A stretch of 64,000 nucleotides of DNA from Mortierella alpina (GCA_029449245.1 JANATF010000002.1:1054001-1118000), one strand, 5' to 3'. Numbered from the stretch's first letter, positions 23,704 through 34,858 are shown. A program made the numbers and translations. The notes: generated by a model not told the origin, from the sequence alone.

Positions 23704-24642
23704 TACCGCAATATGTATGAAATTTACTCTCTATCTGTTGCGTACAGGTAACGCGGGCCCTTTTGTCCTAGTCGAGACATCAAGAATATCGGATGCTTCA
23801 GCATGAGACTTGCTGATCAAACCTCTGGCCAGATGTCAATAACACTCAATCCAAATAAAGTGCTCGGTTACTTCTGCATATGTGCTCGGTACAGCTGAGT
23901 GCTTTTTTTTTTAAAAAAAAACTTCAAAGCCTGTTCCGAACGCAAACTTCAATTATTTACTGAGGTACTCAGAGCGACCCATCCTCATGTTCAGGTCCTT
24001 GTACGGCGCGACAAGAAAGAGGTAACAAAAAAACTGGGTATGTAGAACGCAGCATCAGCCATCGTCATATTTTTGGTTGTTGATCATTTTCTCTCGAACT
24101 TTGCTCTTTCTCTCTCACACCCTCTCCCCCTCTGTCTCTTCGCTCTCTGAAGTCCTTTGTTCAACGCTGAACCTCTTCACTTACGTCTACTGTACCTATC
24201 ACACCTTGAACACCCTTCGTCTACCTTTCACATCCTGTGTACACGCTACTATCCTGCGTTCAACTGCTGTGTAGACGTCGTATGTATTATACCGCACCAC
24301 CAGTTCCCCACTTCCGTCTCTTTGGACCCTTGAATTTCTACCCGACCTCGCCTGCACGTTGAGCTGGGCTTTGACGCTTACGATTACAGCCTGTTGTGTT
24401 TTGACATGTGTCAAATTTGCCTGCCATCTACCGTACATACTTCTAGCACGCAGAAAAATCGTTACCAGCGCTCACGGCTATCTCGCAGCCCACTCTATCA
24501 AGTAGCGCTCCTTTTGAAGCAGCCGCCCGAATTACGCCAAGGTATTGTTCATCTACGCTCGCAGGTTCTTGACAGTGTATTCTCTTGAATGCATATCAAG
24601 GAAAAAAGTTATCTAACTACGTCTATGCTGTTAACTGATCAG
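23704..24642. promoter_or_regulatory. Divergent promoter region inside the Fanzor element
   Basis: No gene is recognised. From about 24090 to 24260 the plus strand is strongly pyrimidine-rich (TTTCTCTCTC..., CCTCTCCCCCTCTGTC), as in promoters of highly expressed fungal genes, and it precedes the PIN-Fanzor start by about 400 bases. A possible 5'-UTR intron ends at ...GATCAG directly before the ATG at 24643. Confidence 0.45.
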
Positions 24643-27600
24643 ATGGGTATCCGTGATCTGTACAAGGTTCTGGCGCAGAAGAACCTGAAGCCCCCTGAGG
24701 CCGACCTTCGCCAGCTCCCACCAAACTGCGTCATTGACATTGACTTCATGGGGACGTCTTCGCTTTGGTCTTTGACGCGCCGACTGATGACAGAGGATTA
24801 TAACGTGACAACAGCCAGAACAGCAGGCATGAAACTGGCGAGCCACATCAGAAATCTCTTTTGCGATGATGGTCGCGTAGTCACTCTCCATGTTGATGGT
24901 GCGTACAACTCAGAAAAGCAGACCGAGCACGATAAGCGGGTAGCAAAATCTGTCAAGACGTTGGAGAAGCTCGACGCAGCTTTGTTGCACATGAGGAACA
25001 GGTCCGAGCATGGGAAGTATACATGCAAGACCATGCTGGACAAGATCAAGAAGAGTTTGGCTGCCCTTTTCGTTCTCACCCAAGCCGACAAGGACATTCT
25101 CTGTGGAGCCATGGCATCATTCGACCCGGACAAGGTGACCGTGTGCCGTTGCGCAACGGAAGCGGACCTTTGCATTGCCAGATCGTTGAACAGAGACCTG
25201 GTGCCGAGCCACAGGGTGGTCGTTTCAGGCGACTCGGATTTGTTGGCATACCTGCCCACCGAGCGAGTCTTGAGATCTGTACCAAACACCGCATCCTTTT
25301 CTTGGTACACCAAAGACGAAGTCGAGAAGACGCTCAGACTGCCCTCACATCAGCACTTTTTGCTCCTGGCGATAGTCGCCGCGAACGATTATGGAGGAAA
25401 CGTGAAAACACTGGGCATTACCACCAACTGCGACATCATCCGCGATCTTCCAGCAGGCAACATCGATGAAATGCTGGATGGGTATGTGACCGCCGCGTCC
25501 GATCGTGTTGGATACCAGGTTGACAGGACCATGTTCGATGCATCAAGGAGGGTTTTGCACGATCTAGTCGATACCCCTCTCCCCTTGGTTGACCGCAACA
25601 ACCAGGATTTTCTTGACCGGCTTCATGTATTCAGAGGCTTACTGTCCCAACGGCACGAGAATGCACGCCTGGCACGAGCCTTAGAACCACGTCAGCAGGA
25701 TGCCCTACCATTCTATGTCGCTCCGCACTCGCACCGGAACCAGTTTCGCCCCTACTTCACCTCAAACGACTCGATCCTTCGATCCCAGAAGGTTGTCGAC
25801 CTCAGCACTGTCAAAGAGCACGCTCCACCGCCCCCAAAAACGTCACAGTCAGGTCCAAGACCGCGCAAACGCCAGCCAGCCAGAAAGAAGAAACAACAAA
25901 AGCACCGGGCCAAGGGCAAGGAAGTGGACCAGCCTTACAAACGTCAAATACAGTCGTCTACCAAGCATGATCACGGGCTCATGAAAAAACACGTTACCAA
26001 GGCTCTCACCATAGGCTGCATCAACCACGCTGTACACCAGACACTTTTGCCCAAACAAGCATCGGCGATTTCAAAATTTGATGCTGAGAGCGAGGTCCGG
26101 CGCAAGGCCAAGGTCATTGCCACGAAGCTGCGCTCAACGGCTCTGATGATGAACCAGCTCCAAACCCACGCATACGAGATCATTGCGTTGGATATCGCGA
26201 CCATCCTCAACTCGTCCGAATCAAGTAGCTCCACCCAGCAGATCTCTGGTCCCACCTTCCAACTCTCAAAGGGGCAGCTCGCAGACCTTGACGACCTTTT
26301 AAACAACATCAGCTTTTATTACAATCTTGGTACTCTTTTACTCAACGGAAGTCTTGGACCAGCCTCAGAGTACGAAAGGCGTAAGGCTGCACCAGCGCGG
26401 ACTGTCTCCACGAGGCGTACATCAGCGGCCGTGCAAACACCCCAGGAGGAGATACCCGTGCCCCATGCTGTCAGAGCCTTTGAGCTCTACAAGGCCAAAA
26501 CCGGGTTCGTTCCGTTCAATTTGCGTTCAGAGTCTTCGGCGTCTGATCAAGGCCAGTCATCATCATCCGTTCAGGCATCCCGTCTTGGTCCTGCTCAAAA
26601 ATTCAATGCCAACGCGGTCAGGCTATCGCTGCGTTCCGTCAAGAGTGCGATTCGAGGACACTACATCGGATCCAAGTTTCCAGACCAGCCCGACCGCGAG
26701 GACAACACAAATGCTATCGTGTATTTCTTTGAGCACAACCGCCAGGCGCAGGAGTTCAGAGATTTCCCGAAGGCCAAGTGGGCGCCCGGATTTGTCTTTC
26801 TTTCGGAGTCAGACCTTGTTCATATATTGTATATGGATCCTGCAACCCGGCCCATACTGCTCGAGGCATTAGGAGGTAGTGTCAAGACGGTGGCACAGGC
26901 CGAGAAGTTGGTCGTGGCCTCGAAAGGAGTTCTGATACAGAACTTATTCTTCAACACAAATTCGGACCAGCGCCTCAACGGGTATTCCGGAAAAGTGTCC
27001 CTCCAAAAGGATACGTCTCGGCAGACCAAGCTGAAGCTGAGAGGGACAATATGCACAAACGGATTACAGCTGCATCTTCTCGCTCATGACACAAGTACGA
27101 CTCGGCGCAGACGAGAGAAGGTCCAGGATGATGATGACGATGACGACGATCTCTTTGGAGCTGCACAAAACATCGAGGCTGACTTCCAGTTGGACGATGC
27201 ATTTATTGCTGACGCCGACGAGGAGCCGGAGGTGGAGTTAGGGCCAAGCACATCATCCAAAAAGCGGATGTATTCAGACATGTCGCCATCGTCGTCGCCT
27301 CCCCGAGAGCAAGCAAAGGAGGCCGACCTGTACGACACGATCAATTGGACCCGAGGGTCGCGGTTATTAGTGAACGTTGCCAAAAAATTCGCCTCACCCG
27401 AGGACAGTGCCGCGTTCCCGGCCCAGAGCACAGTCATTATCGGCATGGACCCAGGGGAGCGCAACACCATGACCGCCACTCGGATCGACCCTCAGAGAAG
27501 CAACGAACGGACCTCAGTCACCATCCGGCGGTCGTTTTTATATCGACCGTACATCATGTTCCGCCGCCGCCTGGAGGAGCGAAAGGCAGAGGCAGGGATC

Positions 27601-28283
27601 GACGTAGTTGAGTCCAAGCTGCCCGCCATGAGTCTACTTTCAATGGAGCAGTATCTCCAGTACCTCGACCAGGATGGGAACCGGGCCAAGCTCATTGCAT
27701 TTTACCATGATCCTTGGTTCCTGAAAAAGTCGTGGGACATGAAAAAGGCGCAGGTGGCGTCCATGGATTATGGGATCAAGGCCCTTCTTAGTCTTGTTGA
27801 CGACCACAAAGGGAGCGAAGGGATACCCAGGCGCCGCCGGCGAGATACGCGCGTCATTTTTGGCGTTGGACTTGGATCATTTGACACCCAAACGGGCCTC
27901 AGCAGCAAGCATGGATCATTCGAAAGAAGATTTGTGGCGCGGGTACGGACAGTCATGATCACAACTTGAAAGCCATTATCCACTTTGCAAGGTTTGATAG
28001 CCATGATACTAACGCGATGTTCTTTCCTGGGCTTCTTTTACTGTAGGTGCAAGGGATGGGATTTGAGGTGGGCGGTGTGCACGAATTTTTCACTAGCGCA
28101 AAGTGCCCGCGTCAAGGATGTGATATGTTTTTGGTCCCAGCAGGAAAAAGATCAAGATTTTGCCCTGGGTGCAAAGCGTATCTAGACCGGGATGTGGTCG
28201 GCTCAGAAAACATCGCAACAATATGCCAGGTGCAAATCACTGACCACCAGCGGCCCAGCAAGTTCATGCCCCGTCACAATTGA
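24643..28283 (+). CDS. PIN (XPG/FEN1-like) nuclease fused to a Fanzor / TnpB-like RuvC nuclease
   Basis: Two exons, 24643-27942 and 28047-28283 (intron with GTACGG donor, a perfect TACTAAC branch site and CTGTAG acceptor); 1178 residues. Residues 1-300 look like an XPG/FEN1 nuclease: start MGIRDLYKVLAQ, then acidic active-site candidates D32/D34, D85, E173/D175 (ATEADLCIA), D197/D199 (VVSGDSDLLAY) and D249 (AANDYGGN), in FEN1-like spacing. Residues about 400-425 are a Lys/Arg-rich linker that could be a nuclear localisation signal. The C-terminal third is Fanzor/TnpB-like: RuvC-I D936 (IIGMDPGERN), FGVGLGSF, RuvC-II E1113 (GVHEFFTSAKCP), a C1120/C1125/C1139/C1142 zinc finger and RuvC-III D1149 (LDRDVVGSENIA). 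All catalytic acidic residues are kept, so it looks functional. ATG at 24589 is an alternative start; 24643 is preferred because FEN1 proteins begin MGI. Confidence 0.88.
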
Positions 28284-28413
28284 TTGGTTGCCCGACGTAG
28301 CCATGAGAAATTTGTAAGTTACGATCGTGAAATATATTTTTGTTGAGTGTGTTTCTTGAGGGCAATCCTGACATATTTTTGAATTTGTGAACTCGAAACG
28401 CTATAGACGATCA
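28284..28413 (+). other. Right end of the Fanzor element, candidate guide-RNA region
   Basis: About 130 AT-rich bases between the Fanzor stop codon and the target duplication. In TnpB and Fanzor systems the guide (omega) RNA commonly overlaps the 3' end of the nuclease gene and runs to the element's right end, with the guide taken from the flank; here the flank would be monooxygenase exon 1. No RNA can be demonstrated from sequence alone. Confidence 0.35.
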
Positions 28414-30588
28414 CAGTAGAAGTAAAGCCTCTAGGTACTGCAGTACGTCCGTGCAAGTCAGATCGTTTGCAATTATTACCGTTCATCTATACTCAGACCG
28501 GATGAAAATTTGTCTAGGTGCTGCACTCTACCTTGGGCCAAACGTGGCTCCACTTTTCCGGCAGATCGGTATCTACGATGAATTTGTGGCACACTCTAAG
28601 CCCTGTGAGTCCATTAATGTATTCACCGAGCAACGTGAGCCGTCATTCAACATTGACTTTGAGCCTGTTAAAGAAATGTAGGTGGTAGGTGGAGCGACTC
28701 TTGGACTGAAGGACGGCACTATCCACCACTTCTGATAGCTTTTGAAATGCTGACACTCTTGGATTCGCGCATACATTTTTCATTAGGGGAGACTCTGACG
28801 GATACATCATCACACGCCCTATCCTTTACGACATCTTGCTGAAGAAGGTCCCGCCAGAGAGAATTCATAACAGCAAAAGAGTGCTATCACTGATGCAGAA
28901 CGAATGCGGCGTGATGGTTCGATTCTCGGACGGGACTACCGCCGACGGTGACATACTCGTTGGTGCTGACGGTGCCTATAGTGCTGTGCGCCAAAGTCTT
29001 TACAAACAACTCAGGGAAGCTGGAAAACTGCCTTTAGATGATGGGAAATCGCTGCCCTATAGCTGCGTGTGTCTTGCTGCTCAAACTGCGCCGTTCGACA
29101 TCGAAAGGTTTCCGGAACTGAAGGATGAAAAATGCCACTTCAACAATGTTTTGGCCGAAAATCGACCGTATTCGGTAAGAAATGACAGCATAGGATATCA
29201 AACGATGCCACTCACTTGCTGAAGTTTTTACACTTTCACTGCATAGTGGATGACATGGACCACCAAGAACAACACTCTGTGCTATACCGTCGTACTGTAT
29301 TTGGACAAGGAATCCTCTAAAGAGAATGATAGTTTTAGGAATTCGGAGTGGGGTGCTGAAGCAGCGGAGGCGATGTGCAGCGATGTCCGTGACTTCCCTA
29401 TCCCTGGCGGTGACAGTACCTTAACGCTTGGCGACTTGATCGACAACACTCCAAAATCTCAGATCTCGAAGGTCATGCTTGAGGAGAAGGTGTTTGATAC
29501 GTGGTATGGGGCAAGAACCGTCCTGATCGGCGATGGTAAGAGAAGCAGCTGCTTGTGTGCTTGAACTGATCATTCCAGTTGCACAACTTCTTTTAATCCA
29601 GTAAACTTTGTTACTTGATCTGTTAGCCTGTCACAAGGTAATGAGCGATGAATTCAAGGCCTTACAAAGTGAAATGAACATATCTGCTCAAGGCGATTGT
29701 CTAACGCGCCCAACACTGTTCAATCATTAATATGTTGTGCCGTAGGTCCATCCGGCGGGAGGCCAGGGAGCCCTTTTGGCGTTTCACGATGCAATTGCCC
29801 TGGCCAACTGGATCAATGCTTTGTCCTCGACATCAACGGAGGATATTGAGATGGTATTCAATGAGTACAAAACTGAGCGAATTCGATATGCAAAGGAAGC
29901 ACAAGTGCAAGGTTCAATGATGGCAAGTGTGTCTGCACGGGTAAGCGCGCGCTCACAATTGATGCTGTACCTTGTCGAGCTGGCCACCAGACCTAGCTTT
30001 TGAACTCTATTCTTCCCGCATCGATGCTTTCCTAGAACTTTAAGGCTAAAGTCATGCGGCTTTTGATCAAGAACATGCCGGCAAGGCTCAACAAGCAGGT
30101 GCAGATGAGGAGTGCGGCCAACCGGCCTCAGGTGTCGTTTCTTCCACTCGTCAAGGACAATGGTTCAGTTAAGCCAGCAGCTCAGCCCAGCTTACAAAAA
30201 AACCGAAAAGAGCCCTTGGATGTTAATCTCGTCCCCGATACTCCTGCTGTTGTGTGAGCACCAGTAAAATAAAGCTGCTAGATGGGGAAATGCCATGAAG
30301 CAGATGCACAGAGCCTTCCTTGTGCTCACAAGCCCTGCCCTGTCCTCCTTAAGCTTTGGCAAGGAGACAAGAACGCAAGGAGCACAAAGGTACCCGTGAA
30401 AATGAAAAATAGCGCGCTAGGGCATGCACGGCGACGGATAAATGGGGGGACACAAAGAAAACGAAACGATGCTAGATCAGCACACTCATCAGCTCGGCTT
30501 TGTTGCACTTCTCTCATTCCTCTCGTCTCATCGTCCTTCCGACATTCCAACATCCTTAATCTCATCCTCTCATCTGTTCTCGTGCACC

Positions 30589-32546
30589 ATGCTTGCAGAA
30601 CACAAGCCTACTACATTCGAGAAAAGACCGAGGGTGCTCATTGTCGGAGCAGGTCTTGGAGGACTGACTCTAGCGTTGCTACTTGAGAAGGCCGGGGTGC
30701 CGTATGATATTTTTGAGCGCGCTGCGGTTGTGAAGCCTTTGGGTAAGATTCTATATCGCTATGAATTGAACCTCAGTGAAGGCCCATGCACGACGCGCTA
30801 ACACACGCCCCTTGTCTCAGGATCTGCCATCTCCCTCACTGCGAACACAGCTCCCCTCTTCCGCCAGCTCGGGATCTACGACGAGTTCACAAAAGCCGGC
30901 TTGGTCTATAACAAGGTTATGATGCACGATGAAAATATGAATCTAGAGCATGTTATGGACTTTTCGCCTACTCCCGACATGTAAGTCAACGCGGCCATGA
31001 TTTTTTTTTTTTTTTTTGGGTCGCAGCGAAGCCGCAGAATGTTGCGACTTGTGAACCTGATACCCACCAACCGCTTCTCAGGGGAGGTGATCCCGGATAC
31101 ATCATTGCGAGACCCGCTCTCTACGATATTCTTAACCGCAGAATCCCGCAAGAAAAAGTTCACATGAGCAAGCGGGTTCTGACCTTGAAGGAAAAGGAAG
31201 ATTGCATCCGCATTGAATGCTCCGACAATACCATATACGAAGGAGATATTCTCGTTGGTGCAGATGGTGCCTACAGCGGTGTTCGTCAAGGACTCTACAA
31301 GACACTGAAGAAGGAAGGGAAATTGCCGTCCTCCGATGACGTTCCGCTTCCTTACAATACGATTAGTCTTGTTGGTCAAACCCTCCCTCTGGATCCAGAA
31401 GAATTTCCAGAACTTAAAGAGCCAACATGTATTTTCAACAACATGAATGGCGCGGGGACTCCGTTCACGGTACGTTACTGCTGTCAGGTGCAGGAAGAAG
31501 GAAAATAATTGCAGTATACCCTGACTCAAAAACGACTTTATGGCATCTGTAGTGGGTTACTTTTACGACAAAGGACAAGACTATATGCTGGATGGTAGTA
31601 CAACATCTAGATAAGTTCACCAGCAAAGAACACGACAACTTTAGAAACTCGGAATGGGGGGCTGAGGCTGCAGAGGCTATGTGCAGCGAGGTACGACACT
31701 TTCCTATCCCGAATGGAGGTCGCCCGACGACCCTCGGGTCCCTCATCGACCTGACCCCAAGCGGCCTCATCTCGAAGGTCACACTGGAGGAAAAGGTGTT
31801 TGATACATGGTTCTCTGGGCGTGCGGTTCTCTTGGGCGACTGTAAGTGAATGAACATGCGTCGCTGAAACTGCGGTTTAAACACAACACTCACATGTCCG
31901 TTCTCTCTCGCAATCGACATATATGCGTATCGTAAATCCGATGTGGACTACAGCTTGCCATAAGGTAGAGAACGTTTCAAAGTCATAAGGATACAGTGTA
32001 TACATCATGTGAATACTGACGCCGTTTTCATTTGATAGCTGAGTCCTTCAGGAGGTGTTGGAGCTACGAGTGCTATGCATGACGCGTTATGCCTAGCCAA
32101 CTGGATTAACATTCTACCAGGTTCACCCACAAAGGAGGAAACAGAGCGTGTTTTCAAAGAATACAAAGCTGAGCGGCTACCGGTCGCGCAAGAAAACTTT
32201 CGAGCCAGTCAATTTTTTAGCAAGCTCAATGCCAAGGTATGGATGAAGATGTCTGTAGACTTTCAAGCACAAAACAGATGTCAACAGATTCGCTAATCAG
32301 CCACATATCGTTCTTCATGCGTGTAAAAAGACCATTGGCGGTTCACTGGCTCGATACTTGAGAAACAATATGCCGATATGGATGTGGAGAATGGTACTGA
32401 GAAGATTAGTCATGCAAAGACCGCAGGCAGCGTTTCTACCCTCGGTCCCAGATCACGGGAAAGTCGCGAAAGCTTCGCAGCCCAGTCTTTTCAAAACGAA
32501 GGCGATTCTTGAAAGTAGACGTGCTGATTCTGCATGTGCCCAATAA
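30589..32546 (+). CDS. FAD-dependent group-A monooxygenase, paralogue 3
   Basis: Same family and exon plan as paralogues 1 and 2. Exons: 30589-30742, 30821-30980, 31082-31469, 31553-31841, 31954-31964, 32039-32236, 32331-32546; 471 residues. FAD signatures: VGAGLGGLTLALLLEKAG, GADGAYSGVRQ and the GD motif, which here reads GDSCHK|LSPSGG, with Ser for Ala and LSP in place of the usual VHP/IHP. That change sits beside the flavin pyrophosphate and may alter cofactor handling. Intron 2 carries a run of about 15 T (31003-31018). The gene is otherwise complete. The tandem arrangement suggests local duplication followed by divergence, possibly in secondary metabolism or detoxification; no neighbouring synthase supports a specific pathway. 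Confidence 0.9.
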
Positions 32547-33247
32547 TAAAGACCCTAGTCAATCGCCGTTTCGCTATAGATTAGAATGAGAGCCACGCTT
32601 AAGTCATTAACACCGTGGTATTGTCTCCATTGAAAAGAGTGCTCTATGATGGCCTTCGACCGAAGATATATGTAGAATCTAGCCAATCTACGAGAACACT
32701 ACCGGAAGGAAGTGTAACCCTAGCATCGTATTTGAATACGAGAAAGTCCTTCCAAAGCGCTTGCTATCCACACCATCAACGAAGTACAGGCGCCATGTCG
32801 TCTCCTCCGAGGTTTCCACTAGCTGGTTCAGGTTTCCTATGATAGCAGCTCCGCCCGACCCTTCCCCGTCTTCACCTCTGCAGATTTTTTGTCACATCCA
32901 ACTTTACTTTCTTGTCACAGGTGCAGGGTTGATAAAAAATAAAGGACGCAAACTTGATGCTCGACCAAGCTAGACTGGACTTGAACTTCCAGAGAGTTTC
33001 AATGTCACTGGCAAGGTGCAGACGCGAAGAAATCGAGGGTGTGCAGCTGCCAACAACTCGAAAGATGTGCCCCTAAGCCAATCCTGTGAAATTTAGAGCG
33101 CGTCTGGCCCTCCGCATTGTTATAGAAGTCCTTGCTGCCATCCTTCTGAAACACATGAGTGATGCCTCTTGAGAACAAACCCCTGACTACCTTGAAAGGG
33201 CTTACTCCATCTGGCAGTGCTAGGTCCAGAGCGTGAGGACGCTTGCT
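32547..33247. other. Intergenic, no gene recognised
   Basis: Downstream of monooxygenase 3 and left of the hAT element. A minus-strand open frame at 33005-33247 (includes ALPDGVSPFKVVRG and GITHVFQKDGSKDF) looks protein-like in composition but matches no family I can name; it runs into the hAT insertion point. Confidence 0.35.
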
Positions 33248-33331
33248 CTTTAAAGCAGTGACTCGTGCTGGTGTGCTGGTGTGGTGAAAAATGGAAGAAG
33301 ATATTGACACTCAGTGAGTGAACGTTATATA

Positions 33332-33650
33332 TTGTGCCTTTCACAAAAATTTCCGCCATCGATTAGCTATTGCAGCTTTAGCTCAAAATTTTGCCTCATT
33401 TAGCATTTTTTGGCTGATGCTAAAGCAGCTTTACATCTGCTATTCGAAGGTTCTGCGAGGCAGCAAACCTCGATTTGAAACTAAAATAGGCACTTTTCCG
33501 TTTGGAAAACGGAAGTTTCGCCCTTCTCAGCTCCTATTCGACCTCACCGTGTTGACTAATAGCAGGGGTTCTGCGAATAGCTCCACTGTGACCTCACGTG
33601 GACCACCTTTAACTCAAATTTTTTGACGGAAAAATTTCTGAAATGGACAA
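33332..33650. mobile_element. 319-bp MITE with TA target site, family of the 2042 element
   Basis: Left end TTGTGCCTTTCACAAAAATTT and right end complementary to TTGTCCATTTCAGAAATTTT, flanked by TA (33330-33331, 33651-33652). The ends resemble those of the MITE at 2042-2350. No coding capacity. Internal sequence has short subterminal repeats around GCTAAAGCAGC. Confidence 0.75.
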
Positions 33651-33652
33651 TA

Positions 33653-33990
33653 CACTCACCCTATGCTATTCCCATGTAAATTCTCTCGATCGTTATTCAC
33701 TATCTCTCCTATGTGAACTCACTCCAAACCACATTATCCCAGCGGGAATGACTTTCCACACAACGGGGCCATCATCCTTCGTTCATAAGTTTCGCCACTC
33801 TCGATATTCTCGCAAGTATTGTATTTTTCTCGTCTTCGGGTGACCGAAAAGCTGTCGTTTCTTCAAGAATTCGTAGGACAGGGTACAAGGGATCTATGGT
33901 TGCACTTAGGCAGCGATCGTGCCGAAAATGCGTTGTCGGCAGCGATTTGATGATTTCGTGAATTTACATGGGAATAGCATAGGGTGAGTG
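33653..33990. mobile_element. 338-bp MITE with perfect inverted repeats and TA target site
   Basis: Left end CACTCACCCTATGCTATTCC and on to ATGTAAATTC; the right end is its exact complement over about 31 bases. Flanked by TA at 33651-33652 (shared with the neighbouring MITE) and 33991-33992. It differs in sequence from the 33332 family. No coding capacity. Confidence 0.8.
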
Positions 33991-34858
33991 TATATAGGAG
34001 TTCACTCACTGAGTGTATTTATCTTTATCCGTGAAAAATGCTCTCTACTTTGCTGGTTTTGTACGTTGTACGCCAGCATTACTTAACTCGCTTTCAGCAA
34101 ATTTTTAAGCTAATTCTCCTCTTTTTTTCAGCTTGGAAAACGGAGGGAATCAGCAATGCTGCCAGCGCCATTTCAGCAGACTACAGCGCCATTTCAGCTC
34201 GAAACCAGCTCAAAATCAGCAAACCAGCGCGAAATCAGCTTTTTCCAGCAAACTTCTAATTCTTTACCTTCATCCATCGCGCGCGTCTCCTTTACTCCTG
34301 CCTCAACTCACGCACCCGCCCTCATCCGCCGTGTACCTCTCATTCGCTCATATGCCCTCCATCCATAGTGCTTCTCAAGCCCACCGCTCCTATTTTTTTC
34401 GTTGCACATCTGCAATAATAAAACACCGAAATACCGACACACATCCAGGACCATGGCGCGCCTTGTCCCGAGCCACTTTTTTTTTTTTTTTTTCAATGGT
34501 ATGCTTACTGAGTATTGTATGAATAGTCCAGTCCTTCCAGTCCTGTACAACTTCAAGCTGCAGGTACAGCAGCCCATGGCAACTTCATCAACCTAGCACG
34601 CTCTTAGATCCTGCAAGCCAGCCAGTAGGAGACCATTCATCACGGCGTCACCCCGGGTCATGCTTTTTTTTTTTTTTTTTTTTTTTTTTTGGCTTCACCC
34701 ACGGTGTACGTTCCTGCAGTATGTGTAAGGCATGGTGTACAGTGTACCGTATGAAGATGTCTTATGGCATATTTCTCCTACAGAAAGTGCGGGATGTTTT
34801 CTCTTCTCCTTCACCTTGCACACTTCTCTAACGTCCCAGATAGCACTCTAACCTCGCG

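Larger units (their letters stand above)
22313..28413 (+). mobile_element. 6.1-kb Fanzor-carrying element with 5-bp target duplication
   Basis: The borders come from comparison with the uninterrupted paralogues: monooxygenase sequence stops at 22312 and resumes at 28419, with CAGTA on both sides. The element carries two divergent genes: a GCR1_C-type ORF (minus) at the left and the PIN-Fanzor gene (plus) at the right. True terminal inverted repeats are absent; a subterminal GTTCACAAAT occurs near the left end (22319-22328) and its complement ATTTGTGAAC near the right end (28383-28392). Fanzor genes are known from several eukaryotic transposon types, including Cryptons, whose recombinases carry GCR1_C domains; assignment to Crypton is inference because no tyrosine recombinase core is visible. 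Confidence 0.85.
22187..30257 (+). pseudogene. FAD-dependent monooxygenase, paralogue 2, interrupted in exon 1 by a 6.1-kb element
   Basis: The gene starts at 22187 with the same Rossmann motif as its neighbours (VGAGVGGITLAILLEKAG), is broken at 22312, and resumes at 28419. Remaining exons: 28419-28434, 28518-28677, 28787-29174, 29247-29535, 29627-29637, 29746-29940, 30036-30257. Sizes of exons 2-6 equal those of paralogue 1 exactly. A CAGTA duplication (22308-22312 and 28414-28418) flanks the insert; counting one copy, the frame is intact for 468 residues with the DG (GADGAYSAVRQ) and GD (GDACHK|VHPAGG) motifs preserved. No other damage is seen, so the insertion is recent. Alternatively the two halves might be rejoined by splicing of the whole insert, but no donor is evident at the border. 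Confidence 0.9.
33294..34030. mobile_element. Small inverted-repeat element with 10-bp target duplication (MULE-like), hosting two MITEs
   Basis: Flanked by GTGAAAAATG at 33284-33293 and 34031-34040; a 9-11 bp duplication suggests the Mutator superfamily. Its ends are inverted repeats containing CACTCAGTGAGTGAAC (33308-33323; complement at 34000-34015). Without its two inner insertions it would be only about 78 bases, nearly a perfect palindrome with TATATA in the middle. Confidence 0.75.
33256..34596 (+). repeat. Left terminal inverted repeat of the hAT element, interrupted
   Basis: The repeat consists of 33256-33293 plus 34041-34596 (38 + 556 = 594 bases). The missing junction is intact in the right copy, which reads straight through TGAAAAATGCTCTC. 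It includes a T-run near 34479-34493 whose length differs slightly from that of the other copy. Confidence 0.9.

Noticed and set aside
25700-26872. Frames overlapping the PIN-Fanzor gene (25700-25984, 26327-26872 and minus-strand frames)
   Set aside because: They are shadows of the 3.3-kb coding exon.
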